Positions 9,961 through 21,985 of a stretch of 64,000 nt of DNA are shown here, one piece after another. The first letter of the stretch is position 1; the number at the start of each line of letters is the position of its first letter. The notes under the pieces were generated by a model. It ran no database searches and was not told the origin of the DNA. It was given only the letters and a program-made list of their open reading frames with translations. Both the position numbers and the translations under genes were made by a program. The stretch spans positions 36,598,056 through 36,662,055 of the forward strand of contig JAVGWX010000014.1 of the NCBI GenBank assembly GCA_036924085.1, in the 5' to 3' direction. The DNA is from Ariolimax columbianus (taxonomy: Eukaryota; Mollusca; Gastropoda; Stylommatophora; Arionidae).

Positions 9961-12900
9961 AATGCTACAGTACATAAGATTAAGTCACTTACTGCTACAG
10001 TACATAAGATCAAATCACTTACTGCTACAGTACATAGGATCACATCACTTACTGCTACAGTACATAAGATCAAATCACTTACTGCTACAGTACATAAGAT
10101 CAAATCACTTACTGCTACAGTACATAAGATCAAGTCACTTTCTGCTTTAGTATAGAAGATCAAGTCACTTACTGCTACAGTACATAAGATCAAGTCACTT
10201 ACTGCTTTAGTATAGAAGATCAAGTCACTTACTGCTACAGTACATAAGATAAAGTCACTTACTGCTTTAGTATAGAAGATCAAGTCACTTACTGCTACAG
10301 TACATAAGATCAAGTCACTTTCTGCTTTAGTATAGAAGACCAAGTCACTTACTGCTACAGTACATAAGATCAATTCACTTTCTGCTTTAGTATAGAAGAT
10401 CAAGTCACTTACTGCTACAGTACATAAGATCAAGCCACTTACTGCTACAGTACATAAGATCAAGTCACTTTCTGCTTTAGTATAGAAGACCAAGTCACTT
10501 ACTGCTGCAGTACATAAGATCAAGTCACTTACTGCTTTAGTATAGAAGATCAAGTCACTTACTGCTAAAGTATAGAAGATCAAGTCACTTACTGCTACAG
10601 TACATAAGATCAAGTCACTTTCTGCTTTAGTATAGAAGATCAAGTCACTTACTGCTACAGTACATAAGATCAAGTCACTTACTGCTTTAGTATAGAAGAT
10701 CAAGTCACTTACTGCTACAGTACATAAGATCAAGTCACTTACTGCTACAGTACATAAGATCAAGTCACTTTCTGCTTTAGTATAGAAGATCAAGTCACTT
10801 ACTGCTTTAGTATAGAAGATCAAGTCACTTACTGCTACAGTACATAAGATTAAGTCACTTACTGCTACAGTACATAAGATTAAGTCACTTACTGCTACAG
10901 TACATAAGATCAAATCACTTACTGCTACAGTACATAAGAATTAAGTCACTTACTGCTACAGTACATAAGATCAAGTCACTTACTGCCACAGTACATAAGA
11001 TTAAGTCACTTACTGCTACAGTACATAAGATCAAATCACTTACTGCTACAGTACATAGGATCACATCACTTACTGCTACAGTACATAAGATCAAATCACT
11101 TACTGCTATAGTACATAAGATCAAATAACTTACTGCTACAGTACATAAGATCAAGTCACTTTCTGCTTTAGTATAGAAGATCAAGTCACTTACTGCTACA
11201 GTACATAAGATCAAGTCACTTACTGCTTTAGTATAGAAGATCAAGTCACTTACTGCTACAGTACATAAGATCAAGTCCCTTACTGCTTTAGTATAGAAGA
11301 TCAAGTCACTTACTGCTACAGTACATAAGATGAAGTCACTTTCTGCTTTAGTATAGAAGACCAAGTCACTTACTGCTACAGTACATAAGATCAATTCACT
11401 TTCTGCTTTAGTATAGAAGATCAAGTCACTTACTGCTACAGTACATAAGATCAAGTCACTTACTGCTACAGTACATAAGATCAAGTCACTTTCTGCTTTA
11501 GTATAGAAGACCAAGTCACTTACTGCTACAGTACATAAGATCAAGTCACTTTCTGCTTTAGTATAGAAGATCAAGTCACTTACTGCTACAGTACATAAGA
11601 TCAAGTCCCTTACTGCTTTAGTATAGAAGATCAAGTCACTTACTGCTACAGTACATAAGATGAAGTCACTTTCTGCTTTAGTATAGAAGACCAAGTCACT
11701 TACTGCTACAGTACATAAGATCAATTCACTTTCTGCTTTAGTATAGAAGATCAAGTCACTTACTGCTACAGTACATAAGATCAAGTCACTTACTGCTACA
11801 GTACATAAGATCAAGTCACTTTCTGCTTTAGTATAGAAGACCAAGTCACTTACTGCTACAGTACATAAGATCAAGTCACTTTCTGCTTTAGTATAGAAGA
11901 TCAAGTCACTTACTGCTACAGTACATAAGACCAAGTCACTTACTGCTACAGTACATAAGATCAAGTCACTTACTGCTTTAGTATAGAAGATCAAGTCACT
12001 TACTGCTACAGTACATAAGATCAAGTCACTTTCTGCTTTAGTATAGAAGATCAAGTCACTTACTGCTACAGTACATAAGATCAAGTCACTTACTGCTACA
12101 GTACATAAGATCAAGTCACTTTCTGCTTTAGTATAGAAGACCAAGTCACTTACTGCTACAGTACATAAGATCAAGTCACTTTCTGCTTTAGTATAGAAGA
12201 TCAAGTCACTTACTGCTACAGTACATAAGATCAAGTCACTTTTTGCTACAGTACATAAGATCAAGTCACTTTCTGCTTTAGTATAGAAGACCAAGTCACT
12301 TACTGCTACAGTACATAAGATCAAGTCACTTACTGCTTTAGTATAGAAGATCAAGTCACTTACTGCTTTAGTATAGAAGATCAAGTCACTTACTGCTAAA
12401 GTACATTAGATCAAGTCACTTTCTGCTTTAGTATAGAAGATCAAGTCACTTACTGCTTTAGTATAGAAGATCAAGTCACTTACTGCTACAGTACATAAGA
12501 TCAAGTCACTTTCTGCTTTAGTATAGAAGATCAAGTCACTTACTGCTTTAGTATAGAAGATCAAGTCAATTACTGCTTTAGCATAGAAGATCAAGTCAGT
12601 TACTGCTTTAGTATAGAAGATCAAGTCACTTACTGCTACAGTACATAAGATCAAGTCACTTACTGCTTTAGTATAGAAGATCAAGTCACTTACTGCTTTA
12701 GTATAGAAGATCAAGTCACTTTCTGCTTTAGTATAGAAGATCAAGTCACTTACTGCTTTAGTATAGAAGATCAAGTCACTTACTGCTTTAGTATAGAAGA
12801 TCAATTCACTTACTGCTTTAGTATAGAAGATCAAGTCACTTACTGCTTTAGTATAGAAGATCAAGTCACTTACTGCTTTAGTATAGAAGATCAAGTCCCT

Positions 12901-15093
12901 TACTGCTACAGTACATAAGATCAAGTCACTTACTGCTTTAGTATAGAAGATCAAGTCACTTACTGCTTTAGTATAGAAGATCAGGTCACTTACTGCTACA
13001 GTACATAAGATCAAGTCACTTACTGCTTTAGTATAGAAGATCAAGTCACTTACTGCTTTAGTATAGAAGATCAAGTCACTTACTGCTTTAGTGTAGAAGA
13101 TCAAGTCACTTTCTGCTTTAGTATAGAAGATCAAGTCACTTACTGCTTTAGTATAGAAGATCAAGTCACTTACTGCTTTAGTATAGAAGATCAAGTCACT
13201 TTCTGCTTTAGTATAGAAGATCAAGTCACTTACTGCTTTAGTATAGAAGATCAAGTCACTTACTGCTACAGTACATAAGATCAAGTCACTTACTGCTTTT
13301 GTATAGAAGATCAAGTCACTTACTGCTTTAGTATAGAAGATCAAGTCACTTTCTGCTTTAGTATAGAAGATCAAGTCACTTACTGCTTTAGTATAGAAGA
13401 CCAAGTCACTTACTGCTACAGTACATAAGATCAAGTCACTTACTGCTACAGTACATACGACCAAGTCACTTTCTGCTACAGTACATTAGATCAAGTCACT
13501 TTCTGCTTTAGTATAGAAGACCAAGTCACTTACTGCTACAGTACATAAGATCAAGTCACTTTCTGCTTTAGTATAGAAGATCAAGTCACTTACTGCTACA
13601 GTACATAAGATCAAGTCACTTACTGCTACAGTACATAAGATCAAGTCACTTTCTGCTTTAGTATAGAAGACCAAGTCACTTACCGCTACAGTACATAAGA
13701 TCAAGTCACTTTCTGCTTTAGTATAGAAGATCAAGTCACTTACTGCTACAGTACATAAGATCAAGTCACTTACTGCTACAGTACATAAGATCAAGTCACT
13801 TACTGCTACAGTACATAAGATCAAGTCACTTTCTGCTTTAGTATAGAAGACCAAGTCACTTACTGCTACAGTACATAAGATCAAGTCACTTACTGCTTTA
13901 GTATAGAAGATCAAGTCACTTACTGCTTTGGTATAGAAGATCAAGTCACTTACTGCTACAGTACATAAGATATATTCACTTTCTGCTTTAATATAGAAGA
14001 TCAAGTCACTTACTGCTTTAGTATAGAAGATCAAGTCACTTACTGCTTTAGTATAGAAGATCAAGTCACTTTCTGCTTTAGTATAGAAGATCAAGTCACT
14101 TACTGCTTTAGTATAGAAGATCAAGTCACTTACTGCTACAGTACATAAGATCAAGTCACTTACTGCTTTAGTATAGAAGATCAAGTCACTTACTGCTTTA
14201 GTATAGAAGATCAAGTCACTTACTGCTTTAGTATAGAAGATCAAGTCACTTTCTGCTTTAGTATAGAAGATCAAGTCACTTACTGCTTTAGTATAGAAGA
14301 TCAAGTCACTTACTGCTTTAGTATAGAAGATCAAGTCACTTACTGCTTTAGTATAGAAGATCAAGTCACTTACTGCTTTAGTATAGAAGATCAAGTCACT
14401 TACTGCTTTAGTATAGAAGATCAAGTCACTTACTGCTTCAGTGTAGAAAATCAAGTCACTTTCTGCTTTAGTATAGAAGATCAAGTCACTTACTGCTTTA
14501 GTATAGAAGATCACGTCACTTACTGCTTTAGTATAGAAGATCAAGTCACTTTCTGCGTTAGTATAGAAGATCAAGTCACTTACTGCTTTAGTATAGAAGA
14601 TCAAGTCACTTACTGCTACAGTACATACGATCAAGTCACTTACTGCTTTAGTATAGAAGATCAAGTCACTTACTGCTTTTGTATAGAAGATCAAGTCACT
14701 TTCTGCTTTAGTATAGAAGACCAAGTCACTTACTGCTACGGTACATAAGATCAAGTCAATTACTGCTACAGTACATAAGATCAAGTCACTTACTGCTACA
14801 GTACATAAGATCAAGTCACTTACTGCTACAGTACATAAGATTAAGTCACTTACTGCTACAGTACATAAGATCAAGTCACTTACTGCTACAGTACATACGA
14901 TCAAGTCACTTACTGCTACAGTACATAAGATCATGTCACTTGCTGCTACAGTACATAAGATCAAGTCACTTACTGCTACAGTACATAAGATCAAATCACT
15001 TACTGCTACAGTACATAAGATCAAGTCACTTACTGCTACAGTACATAAGATCAAATCACTTACTGCTACAGTACATAAGACCAAGTCACTTAC
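9961..15093. repeat. 30-bp satellite, about 171 copies, derived from RT codons
   Basis: Monomers are exactly 30 bp apart except for one 31-bp unit near 10940. Two main variants alternate: A begins TGCTACAGTACATAAGATCA and B begins TGCTTTAGTATAGAAGATCA, both followed by AGTCACTTAC. In the frame of the surrounding RT, variant B reads CFSIEDQVTY and variant A reads CYST, stop, DQVTY. The intact LINE has HRSTEDQV at the same place, and the right flank continues in frame as LSKLVEDAFQEKKKVLAVWIDF. The array is therefore an in-situ amplification of the 'STEDQVTY' codons. A is dominant at both ends; B-rich blocks lie at about 12400-13440 and 13980-14700. A 330-bp higher-order repeat is visible at 11271-11600 and 11601-11930. 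Long minus-strand frames across it are artefacts. Confidence 0.95.
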
Positions 15094-15910
15094 TTATCTA
15101 AATTGGTAGAAGATGCCTTCCAGGAGAAGAAAAAGGTCCTAGCAGTATGGATTGATTTCAAGCAGGCCTTCGATAAGGTATGGAAACACGACCTTATGGC
15201 AAAACTAGGCAGAAGTGGGTTAAAGGCAACATGCACAACTGGATCCAGTCATATCCGAACAACAGGAGAACAAGAGTCACTGTCGACGAACAGAAGAGTG
15301 AACATATGCTGCTCTACCATGGAGTACCTCAGGGGGGGTTGGGGGGAGGGGGAGTCATTTCACCAACATTATTTCTTGTTTATATTAACGACTTGGTCAA
15401 GGAACTCCCCGCTGGAGCTGCCTTATATGCAGACGATGTAGTACTCTGGTGTGCTGATGAACACGCCACTAGAGCAAACCATAGAAGGCAGGTGGCAGCA
15501 GATATGCTGTCGGCGTGGGCAGAGAAATAGAGTGTCACAATAAGCACATACAAGACCCCCACGACGCTGTTTTCCCTTTCCCGAAAAGACCAAACAATGA
15601 ACTTGCCCTTAGGAATGTCCGTGATCAAGGAAGACACCTACCTATCTTGCGGTGACATTTGAGAAAAGGCTTACCTGGAATAAACATATAAGAAATGCAG
15701 GAGCGAAGGCCCAAAGCAGGCTAGGTCTAGTTCAGAAAACTAGCAGGCTCCAGCTGGGGAGCAAACAAAATAACCATCAAGAGTACACTAGAGTAATAAG
15801 ACCTCACTCGACGTTCGTATCCACAGCTTGGTCATCAGCTGCCAATACTAATCTGCAGCCATTGGACAAGGTTCAAAACCAAGCCCCAGCTTCATTACAG
15901 GAGCCATGAA
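15094..15910 (+). pseudogene. LINE RT palm and thumb, right of the satellite
   Basis: Resumes the RT exactly after the satellite. LVEDAFQEKKKVLAVWIDF then KQAFDKVWKHDLMAKL (15103-15205) holds the first catalytic Asp. After frameshifts come VISPTLFLVYINDLVKEL and AALYADDVVLW (about 15355-15445) with the two catalytic Asp of the YADD box. MTFEKRLTWNKHIR near 15652 is the thumb ('GVTFDRRLTW'). A G-run near 15330-15350 has shifted the frame at the PQGG motif. The catalytic residues survive but the frame does not. Confidence 0.88.
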
Positions 15911-16099
15911 AACTACGCCGATTTTAGAGATGCAGAAAGTTACTGGATTACAGAAACTGTCCCATAGAAGAGACACAATAAGTATGATTCAGATGGAAAA
16001 GTTCAACGGTATGCTACAGCACCCAAAAAGGCAAGACTAGAAGATTTGGCTTTGGGTCGTTTTAAACGAGGCAGCTTTGTACATCGGGGAAAGAGACTT

Positions 16100-16340
16100 A
16101 GAAGACATCACCAAGCAGACCTACCCATGAAGACAACACCAAGCAGACCTACCTATGAAGACATCACCAAGCAGACCTACCCATGAAGACATCACCAAGC
16201 AGACCTACCCATGAAGACAACACAAAGCAGACCTACCCATGAAGACATCACCAAGCAGACCTACCCATGAAGACAACACCAAGCAGACCTACCCATGACG
16301 ACAACACCAAGCAGACCTACCCATGAAGACAACACCGCTG
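16100..16340. repeat. 28-bp minisatellite inside the same LINE relic, about 8 copies
   Basis: CACCAAGCAGACCTACCCAT plus GAAGACAT recurs every 28 bp between the RT and RNase H regions. Two shorter tandem duplications follow: a 34-bp unit at about 16402-16470 (TCACTGGTCTCACGACTGGA) and a 37-bp unit at about 16525-16600 (CATGCCTGCACAGATGGATC). Confidence 0.9.
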
Positions 16341-16526
16341 AAGCCCACCCTATACCCAATACCTTGTGAAGAGAACAATGGAACTATACAGATAAACACA
16401 TCAGTCACTGGTCTCACGACTGGACACGGCTAGACAAGTCACTGGTCTCACGACTGGACACGACTACACCGAGCTGCAACAGCGAACTGCTACACTGAGT
16501 ATGGTCAAACTAAACCATTCTAAACA

Positions 16527-17110
16527 ATCGTGGGTACATGCCTGCACAGATGGATCAGCAACAATCGTGGATACATGCCTGCACAGATGGATCAGCAACA
16601 GATGCTGGCAAGAATGGAGACGCTGGTATCTTCATAACATACCCTAAAGACCATTGTGAGACAAGGAGTGTTCCCACTGGTAAATTCTGCTCCAACGATA
16701 CAGCTGAGGTGCAAGCTCTCACATAGGCTGCCAACATGGTCCAGAGCAGCAATTCTGAATGCCACCAACTAGTCATCTTCACAGACTCATTATCTGTGCT
16801 TCAAGCTCTTAATGATAACAAACTCTCGCTTTTAAGAAGGCAACTGGGCAGGATAGCTGATGGAAAGCGAACTATACTCCAGTGGCTGTCATCCCACTGT
16901 GGCGTGCCTGTAAATGAGAGGGCAGATGGGCTTGCAAAGAGGCGAGAAGAATGTGAACAAGAAGACAGCGAAATCACATACTTGAAGAAAAAGAGAGTTA
17001 TCCAGGCTGTCGGAAGAGAACAGAACCAACCCAACGATGACTATCACACCCTTGAGCGGCAGGGGCAGACTATCGTTCTTCGTCTCAGGACTGGGCTCAG
17101 TTGTTAAGAG
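16527..17110 (+). pseudogene. LINE RNase H domain, end of the relic
   Basis: ACTDGSATDAGKNGDAGIF near 16585-16640 carries the first catalytic Asp. FCSNDTAEVQAL near 16687 holds the Glu position, LVIFTDSLSVLQAL near 16770-16810 the second Asp, and LQWLSSHCGVPVNERADGLAK near 16875-16940 the His and last Asp. This D-E-D-H/D pattern is typical of LINE RNase H domains of the I/Jockey-like group. A TAG near 16724 and other changes break the frame. The piece ends at VLRLRTG near 17095, where family members normally continue into a Cys/His motif; here that part is found inverted at 17130-17416. Confidence 0.85.
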
Positions 17111-17129
17111 GCTGAAACGTCTATGATTT

Positions 17130-17416
17130 GAAAGATGAGGTATCTTCTTCAATCAATTGATGCCATTCTTCTAAGCCGGTGAGGTTCATAAAGCGGTTCA
17201 CTTTTTATATCTTCGTCGGTCCCTCACAGCTTTTCGTGCATGGTCGCTTCCCCGGACCAGACTGCTTCTTTTCGGTCTGTATACGAATGGCAGTCATTCA
17301 GGATATGTTCTGGTGTTTGTTTCGGTGCTTCCCAATCGCACGTGGCGGTGTCTCTAAGACCCATTTTGTGGAGGTGGGCCTTGAGTCTACAATGTGATGT
17401 TCTGAGTCTGAAGATC
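17130..17416 (-). pseudogene. LINE C-terminal Cys/His region, antisense
   Basis: On the minus strand, starting near 17416, the translation is IFRLRTSHCRLKAHLHKMGL, then DTATCDWEAPKQTPEHILND and CHSY. This is the post-RNase H tail of I/Jockey-like LINEs ('LRTGH.RL..HL...G......C.CG..QT.EHIL..C'). It lies tail to tail with the plus-strand RNase H at 16527-17110, which stops at the same 'RLRTG' motif. Confidence 0.75.
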
Positions 17417-17461
17417 TTTGTCGATATTTAATGTTCACTTAAAACACGCTCCCCCTTCTTT

Positions 17462-18212
17462 GGAGCTGGAGCTAAACGAACACCAAGGGAACTTTGAACT
17501 GTTGACAACAATCAAGAATGTTCCACTAAACGAACAGCAAGGGAACTTTGAACTGTTGACAACAATCAAGAATGTTCCACTAAACGAACAGCAAGGGAAC
17601 TTTGAACTGTTGACAACAATCAAGAATGTTCCACTAAACGAACAGCAAGGGAACTTTGAACTGTTGACAACAATCAAAAATGTTTCACTAAACGAACATC
17701 AAGGGAACTTTGAACTGTTGACAACAATCAAGAATGTTCCACTAAACGAACAGCAAGGGAACTTTGAGCTGTTGACAACAATCAAGAATGTTCCACTAAA
17801 CGAACAGCAAGGGAACTTTGAGCTGTTGACAACAATCAAGAATGTTCCACTAAACGAACAGCAAGGAAACTTTGAGCTGTTGACAACAATCAAGAATGTT
17901 CCACTAAACGAACATCAAGAGAACTTTGAGCTGTTGACAACAATCAAGAATGTTCCACTAAACGAACAGCAAGGGAACTTTGAGCTGTTGACAACAATCA
18001 AGAATGTTCCACTAAACGAACAGCAAGGGAACTTTGAGCTGTTGACAACAATCAAGAATGTTCCACTAAACGAACAGCAAGGGAACTTTGAGCTGTTGAC
18101 AACAATCAAGAATGTTCCACTAAACGAACATCAAGGGAACTTTAAACTGTTGACAACAATCAAGAATGTTCCACTAAACGAACATCAACGGAACTTTGAG
18201 CTGAAAACAAAA
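17462..18212. repeat. minisatellite, 54-bp unit, about 14 copies
   Basis: CTAAACGAACAGCAAGGGAA recurs every 54 bp. The plus strand can encode an 18-residue cycle, LNEQQGNFELLTTIKNVP, for 280 residues. There is no domain outside the repeat and minus-strand frames are open as well, so I call it noncoding. Confidence 0.93.
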
Positions 18213-18484
18213 TTAAAAAGTTTCACAAACTTGACTTTTATCGTAAATATGTCAGAGTAAAAGTATCTCAAGCTCACAGATTTTACTCGGAACAAAATAA
18301 CGCTGGCAAGAAGCACTTACAAATATCAGCATTATTTTTCTGGGATGGAGTTCCTTAAAATCCAAAGCCGGGATGAAAAAAACGGATTCACATCTAGAAA
18401 ACACTTTTAGAAATGAATTTAAGTTTTTTCCACGATCAAAGATTGTCTTGTGAGAGACTTGCCGTCTCAGCCATTGAATTGAAG

Positions 18485-18748
18485 TCTCAAACATTGACAT
18501 GGCGTACCAAACATTGACATGGCGTACCAAACATTGACATGGCGTACCAAACATTGACATGCAGTTCCAACCATTTGCATGCAGCCCCAAACATTGATGT
18601 GCAGTCCCAACCATTGACATGCAGATTCAAACATTGACAAGTAGTCTCAAACATTGACACACATTTCGAAAAATTGACATCTAGTCCCAAACATTGACAA
18701 ACAGTTCCAAACATTGATTTACAATCCCAAACATTGACATACAGTCAC
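18485..18748. repeat. degenerate minisatellite, about 20-bp unit, 13 copies
   Basis: The word CAAACATTGACATGGCGTAC and variants recur roughly every 18-20 bp. CAAACATTGACA is the conserved half and the other half diverges quickly, especially to the right. Confidence 0.9.
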
Positions 18749-19355
18749 TTCCAATAATTGACCACTAGTTTCGAACGTTTCAATGAATGAATCTTACCTA
18801 TCTTAAACATAACTTAATTGTATAACAAACGCCAAATTAAAAGAAAATTATATTCCGTAAATCTCCAATTTAAATATTTGTTTCACTGTTAATCATCACG
18901 TACATATTTTGTTATATTCATGACAACTTATATAAGTTAAAATAAGTAACTAAAACTAAAGATCGATCGTTAAATACATTTCAATATATTTCAATTTAAA
19001 AATAAAATGACACGGTATGGCCTCGTATATATAAAAAATTCGTTGACAGGCCTGCGCTTGTGATGAAGTTGCACACGTCTGGTGTATCCCATATACAGTT
19101 GAAGAATGTCCAACTTATGTTTTGCATACTAGACTTTCGCGCAAGAAAAATGTATGCTGAGTGACAATTAGCATTTTTTAAATCCGTATATTGCTTCATT
19201 TACATTTTGAATTAATATACTGTTATATATACATTTTATACACCCATTTGATTATTTATACATTTACATCTATAAAGAGCTTTAATACTTGTACATTTCT
19301 ATAACTACATTGTTTACCAAACATTTTGTTTACCAATACAAAAAGCAAATGCAAT
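18749..19355. other. AT-rich, no recognisable feature
   Basis: AT-rich unique-looking sequence. No frames with recognisable domains and no tandem structure. Confidence 0.35.
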
Positions 19356-19357
19356 TG

Positions 19358-19808
19358 CAAACCAGCTTTCACCATTATTGAAATACCCTAACATAAACAT
19401 GTCAAACCAGCTTTCACCTTTATTGAAATACCCTAACATAAACATGTCATACCAGCTTTCACCATTATTGAAATACCCTAACATAAACATGTCAAACCAG
19501 CTTTCACCTTTATTGAAATACCCTAACATAAACATGTCAAACCAGCTTTCACCTTTGTTGAAATACCCTAACATAAACATGTCATACCAGCTTTCACCAT
19601 TATTGAAATACCCTAACATAAACATGTCAAACCAGCTTTCACCATTATTGAAATACCCTAACATAAACATGTCAAACCAGCTTTCACCATTATTGAAATA
19701 CCCTAACATAAACATGTCAAACCAGCTTTCACCATTATTGAAATACCCTAACATAAACATGTCAAACCAGCTTTCACCCTTATTGAAATACCCTAACATA
19801 AACATGTC
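19358..19808. repeat. minisatellite, 45-bp unit, 10 copies
   Basis: ACCAGCTTTCACCATTATTG then AAATACCCTAACATAAACAT recurs every 45 bp with very little divergence, mostly AAA/ATA and CCA/CCT alternates. Both strands stay open for about 155-180 codons because the period is a multiple of three. Confidence 0.95.
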
Positions 19809-19864
19809 CACTAAAAGAATTTCGATCAACAATATATACTCATGACCTCGCTCCTTTCCCAGTG

Positions 19865-20242
19865 CCAAACGTGGAACAAAAATCTTTAGAGAGAAAGATC
19901 ACGCCATGTTGGACTAGGAGAGACAGAATGCGCAATGAATAGGTGCGAACAAAAGGTTGAAGCAAGATCTTGCAATGAATATATTGAGGAAAGAATCACG
20001 TGGTTCGGTCACATAATGAGAATGCAAACTCACTAACTACCCATGTTCAGCTAAAACGCACGACGATCGGGTTTTCGCAACCAGGGTAGACTGAGCACTA
20101 AATGGTTGTGCAATGTTGCAAATGTTCTGAACTGCCATGGAGTGATGACTACTTCAGTGACGCGTCTGGTCCTGGACAGAAAACTGCGGCTGCCCACACC
20201 ACCTCACGGCACAAGTGGATACGACAAGACAAGACAAGACGA
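19865..20242 (+). pseudogene. LINE 3' end with (CAAGA)n tail
   Basis: Conceptual translation gives RNEQVRTKVEARSC, RITWFGHIMRMQ and RRSGFRNQGRLSTKW, equivalent to the 'RRLRWFGHV.RM......R.GRP...W' end region of RT-encoding LINEs. It is followed by a DR-L-W-like block and then GACAAGACAAGACAAGAC, a pentanucleotide tail at about 20220-20240. Stops interrupt the frame. Confidence 0.65.
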
Positions 20243-20640
20243 TTTATATACATTTTCTTTACGAAAATGTTTTAAATAAATTGTGTAGGAACATAAATCT
20301 TTTACACACGCTTCAATGAGCAAATGGATCTACAACACTTAAGACAAAAATGTCTAATCACTCAGTAACATAAGCAAGCTGGGAAACACTACACCGTAAG
20401 TTAGTTCCGTGTATTGCCAGATCGCATATCTGCATGGGGCAACATTCAAGCTGTTGCTAGGATGTACAGAAAGCTTCAACCTTACCACTTCGGGGAATGT
20501 GTCACTTGATTAATACACTTCCTGTCGTACTGTTCTTATCTAGCAGTTGCCATTAGGTTCTGTCAGGAATAGGTCGTTATGTGCGATAGAGACTGGACAT
20601 TTTAGAATTATAACTTCACCGTGAATGATACAGTAAAGCT
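20243..20640. other. no recognisable feature
   Basis: Unique-looking sequence without supported features. Confidence 0.3.
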
Positions 20641-21465
20641 TCTAACTAAAATCGTTTTTACCGTGTTAGAAATACTATACATTTTCTAACTAAATCGGTG
20701 GCTGTAAAGTTGTAAACTAAAACAGTGGCTTCACCATGTGAGAGATGTAGTAAAATTTTTAATTAAAACAGTGGCTTTACCATGTGAGAGATGTAGTAAA
20801 GTTTCTAACTAAAACAATGGTTTTACCATGTGAGAGATGTAGTAAAGTTTCTAACTAAAACAGCGGCTTTACCATATGAGAGATACTGTAAAGTTTCTAA
20901 CTAAAACAGTGGCTTTACCATGTGAGAGATACTGTAAAGTTTCTAACTAAAACAGTGGCTTTACCATGTGAGAGATACTGTAAAGTTTCTAACTAAAACA
21001 GTGGCTTTACCATGTGAGAGATACTGTAAAGTTTCTAACTAAAACAGCGGCTTTACCATGTGAGAGATACTGTAAAGTTTCTAACTAGAACAGTGGCTTT
21101 ATCATGTGAGAGATACTGTAAAGTTTCTAACTAAAACAGCGGCTTTACCATATGAGAGACACTGTAAAGTTTCTAACTAAAACAGTGGCTTTATCATGTG
21201 AGAGATACTGTAAAGTTTCTAACTAAAACAGTGGCTTTACCATGTGAAAGATGTAGTACAGTTTCTAACTAGAACAATGGCTTTACCATATGAGAGACAC
21301 TGTAAAGTTTCTAACTAAAACAGCGGCTTTACCATGTTAGAGATACTGTAAAGTTTCTAACTAAAACAGTGGCTTTACCCTGTGAAAGATGTAGTAAAGT
21401 TTCTAACTAGAACAATGGCTTTACCATATGAGAGATACTGTAAAGTTTCCAACTAAAGCAATGTA
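20640..21465. repeat. minisatellite, 45-bp unit, about 18 copies
   Basis: AAACAGTGGCTTTACCATGT then GAGAGATACTGTAAAGTTTC recurs every 45 bp. Variants include GATGTAG in place of GATACTG. The left edge decays gradually into unique sequence. A second small block of the same unit lies at 23718-23865. Confidence 0.95.
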
Positions 21466-21855
21466 TGGTAGGTTGCCCTTCCTTTCAGCTACCCTGCTAA
21501 CTGGGACCAAATGATGATTTTATGTGTCAGGCTTTGTGTCTCTCGCGTCCGTTCCGTTAGGCAGCCGTTTATCTGTATTTATTAACTGCTGAACAAATAG
21601 TGATATCTGTCGAGACACACGTCAGAGGCACTCCTTCTCTCCTCTTGTCGAATATGAAAACCCTTATCTAGCCGCTCTAGACACTGACTTGCCCATGCCC
21701 TTAACACCAGTAAACATATACATAAATAAAACTTTTATTCAATTGAAACACAAAAGTAATTTAAAATCACAGCAAAGCAATTTCTAACTCACACTCTTGG
21801 TTTTTATAATATATGGCCTATCACTTTGTTGTCAACTTACTCTATTCCATTTTTG
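21466..21855. other. no recognisable feature
   Basis: Unique-looking sequence without supported features. Confidence 0.3.
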
Positions 21856-21985
21856 GAAGCCGAAAGAGGCTGCGTGGCCTAGGGATGAAACTCTCTTGGT
21901 TGTCATAATCCCAACGCACCCCGTTCGATTCCAACGGTGTCCAGTTTGGCAGACATTTGGTTCTTTTCTCAGGCGATGGCTCCTC
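21856..21985 (+). mobile_element. tRNA-like SINE fragment, family A
   Basis: Contains GCGTGGCCTAGGGATGAAAC, which resembles a Pol III A box, and GTTCGATTCC at 21923-21932, a near-perfect B box, spaced as in a tRNA. A minus-strand copy with the same order (GCGTGG, GGATGAAACT, GGTTCGATTCC) lies at about 31535-31650, so this is an interspersed family rather than a tRNA gene. Confidence 0.6.

Noticed and set aside
9915..15084. Minus-strand frames of 332, 489, 352 and 532 residues with a ten-residue cycle
   Set aside because: They are antisense readings of the 30-bp satellite, whose period is divisible by three. The sense strand is RT-derived.
17418..18260. 280-residue plus-strand frame with an 18-residue repeat
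   Set aside because: Composed only of the 54-bp minisatellite, with open frames on the other strand too and no domain or signal peptide.
19314..19868. Two opposite frames of 155-184 residues
   Set aside because: Products of the 45-bp minisatellite. The CCCTAA word in each unit looks telomere-like but occurs once per unit and is not tandem, so this is not an interstitial telomere.
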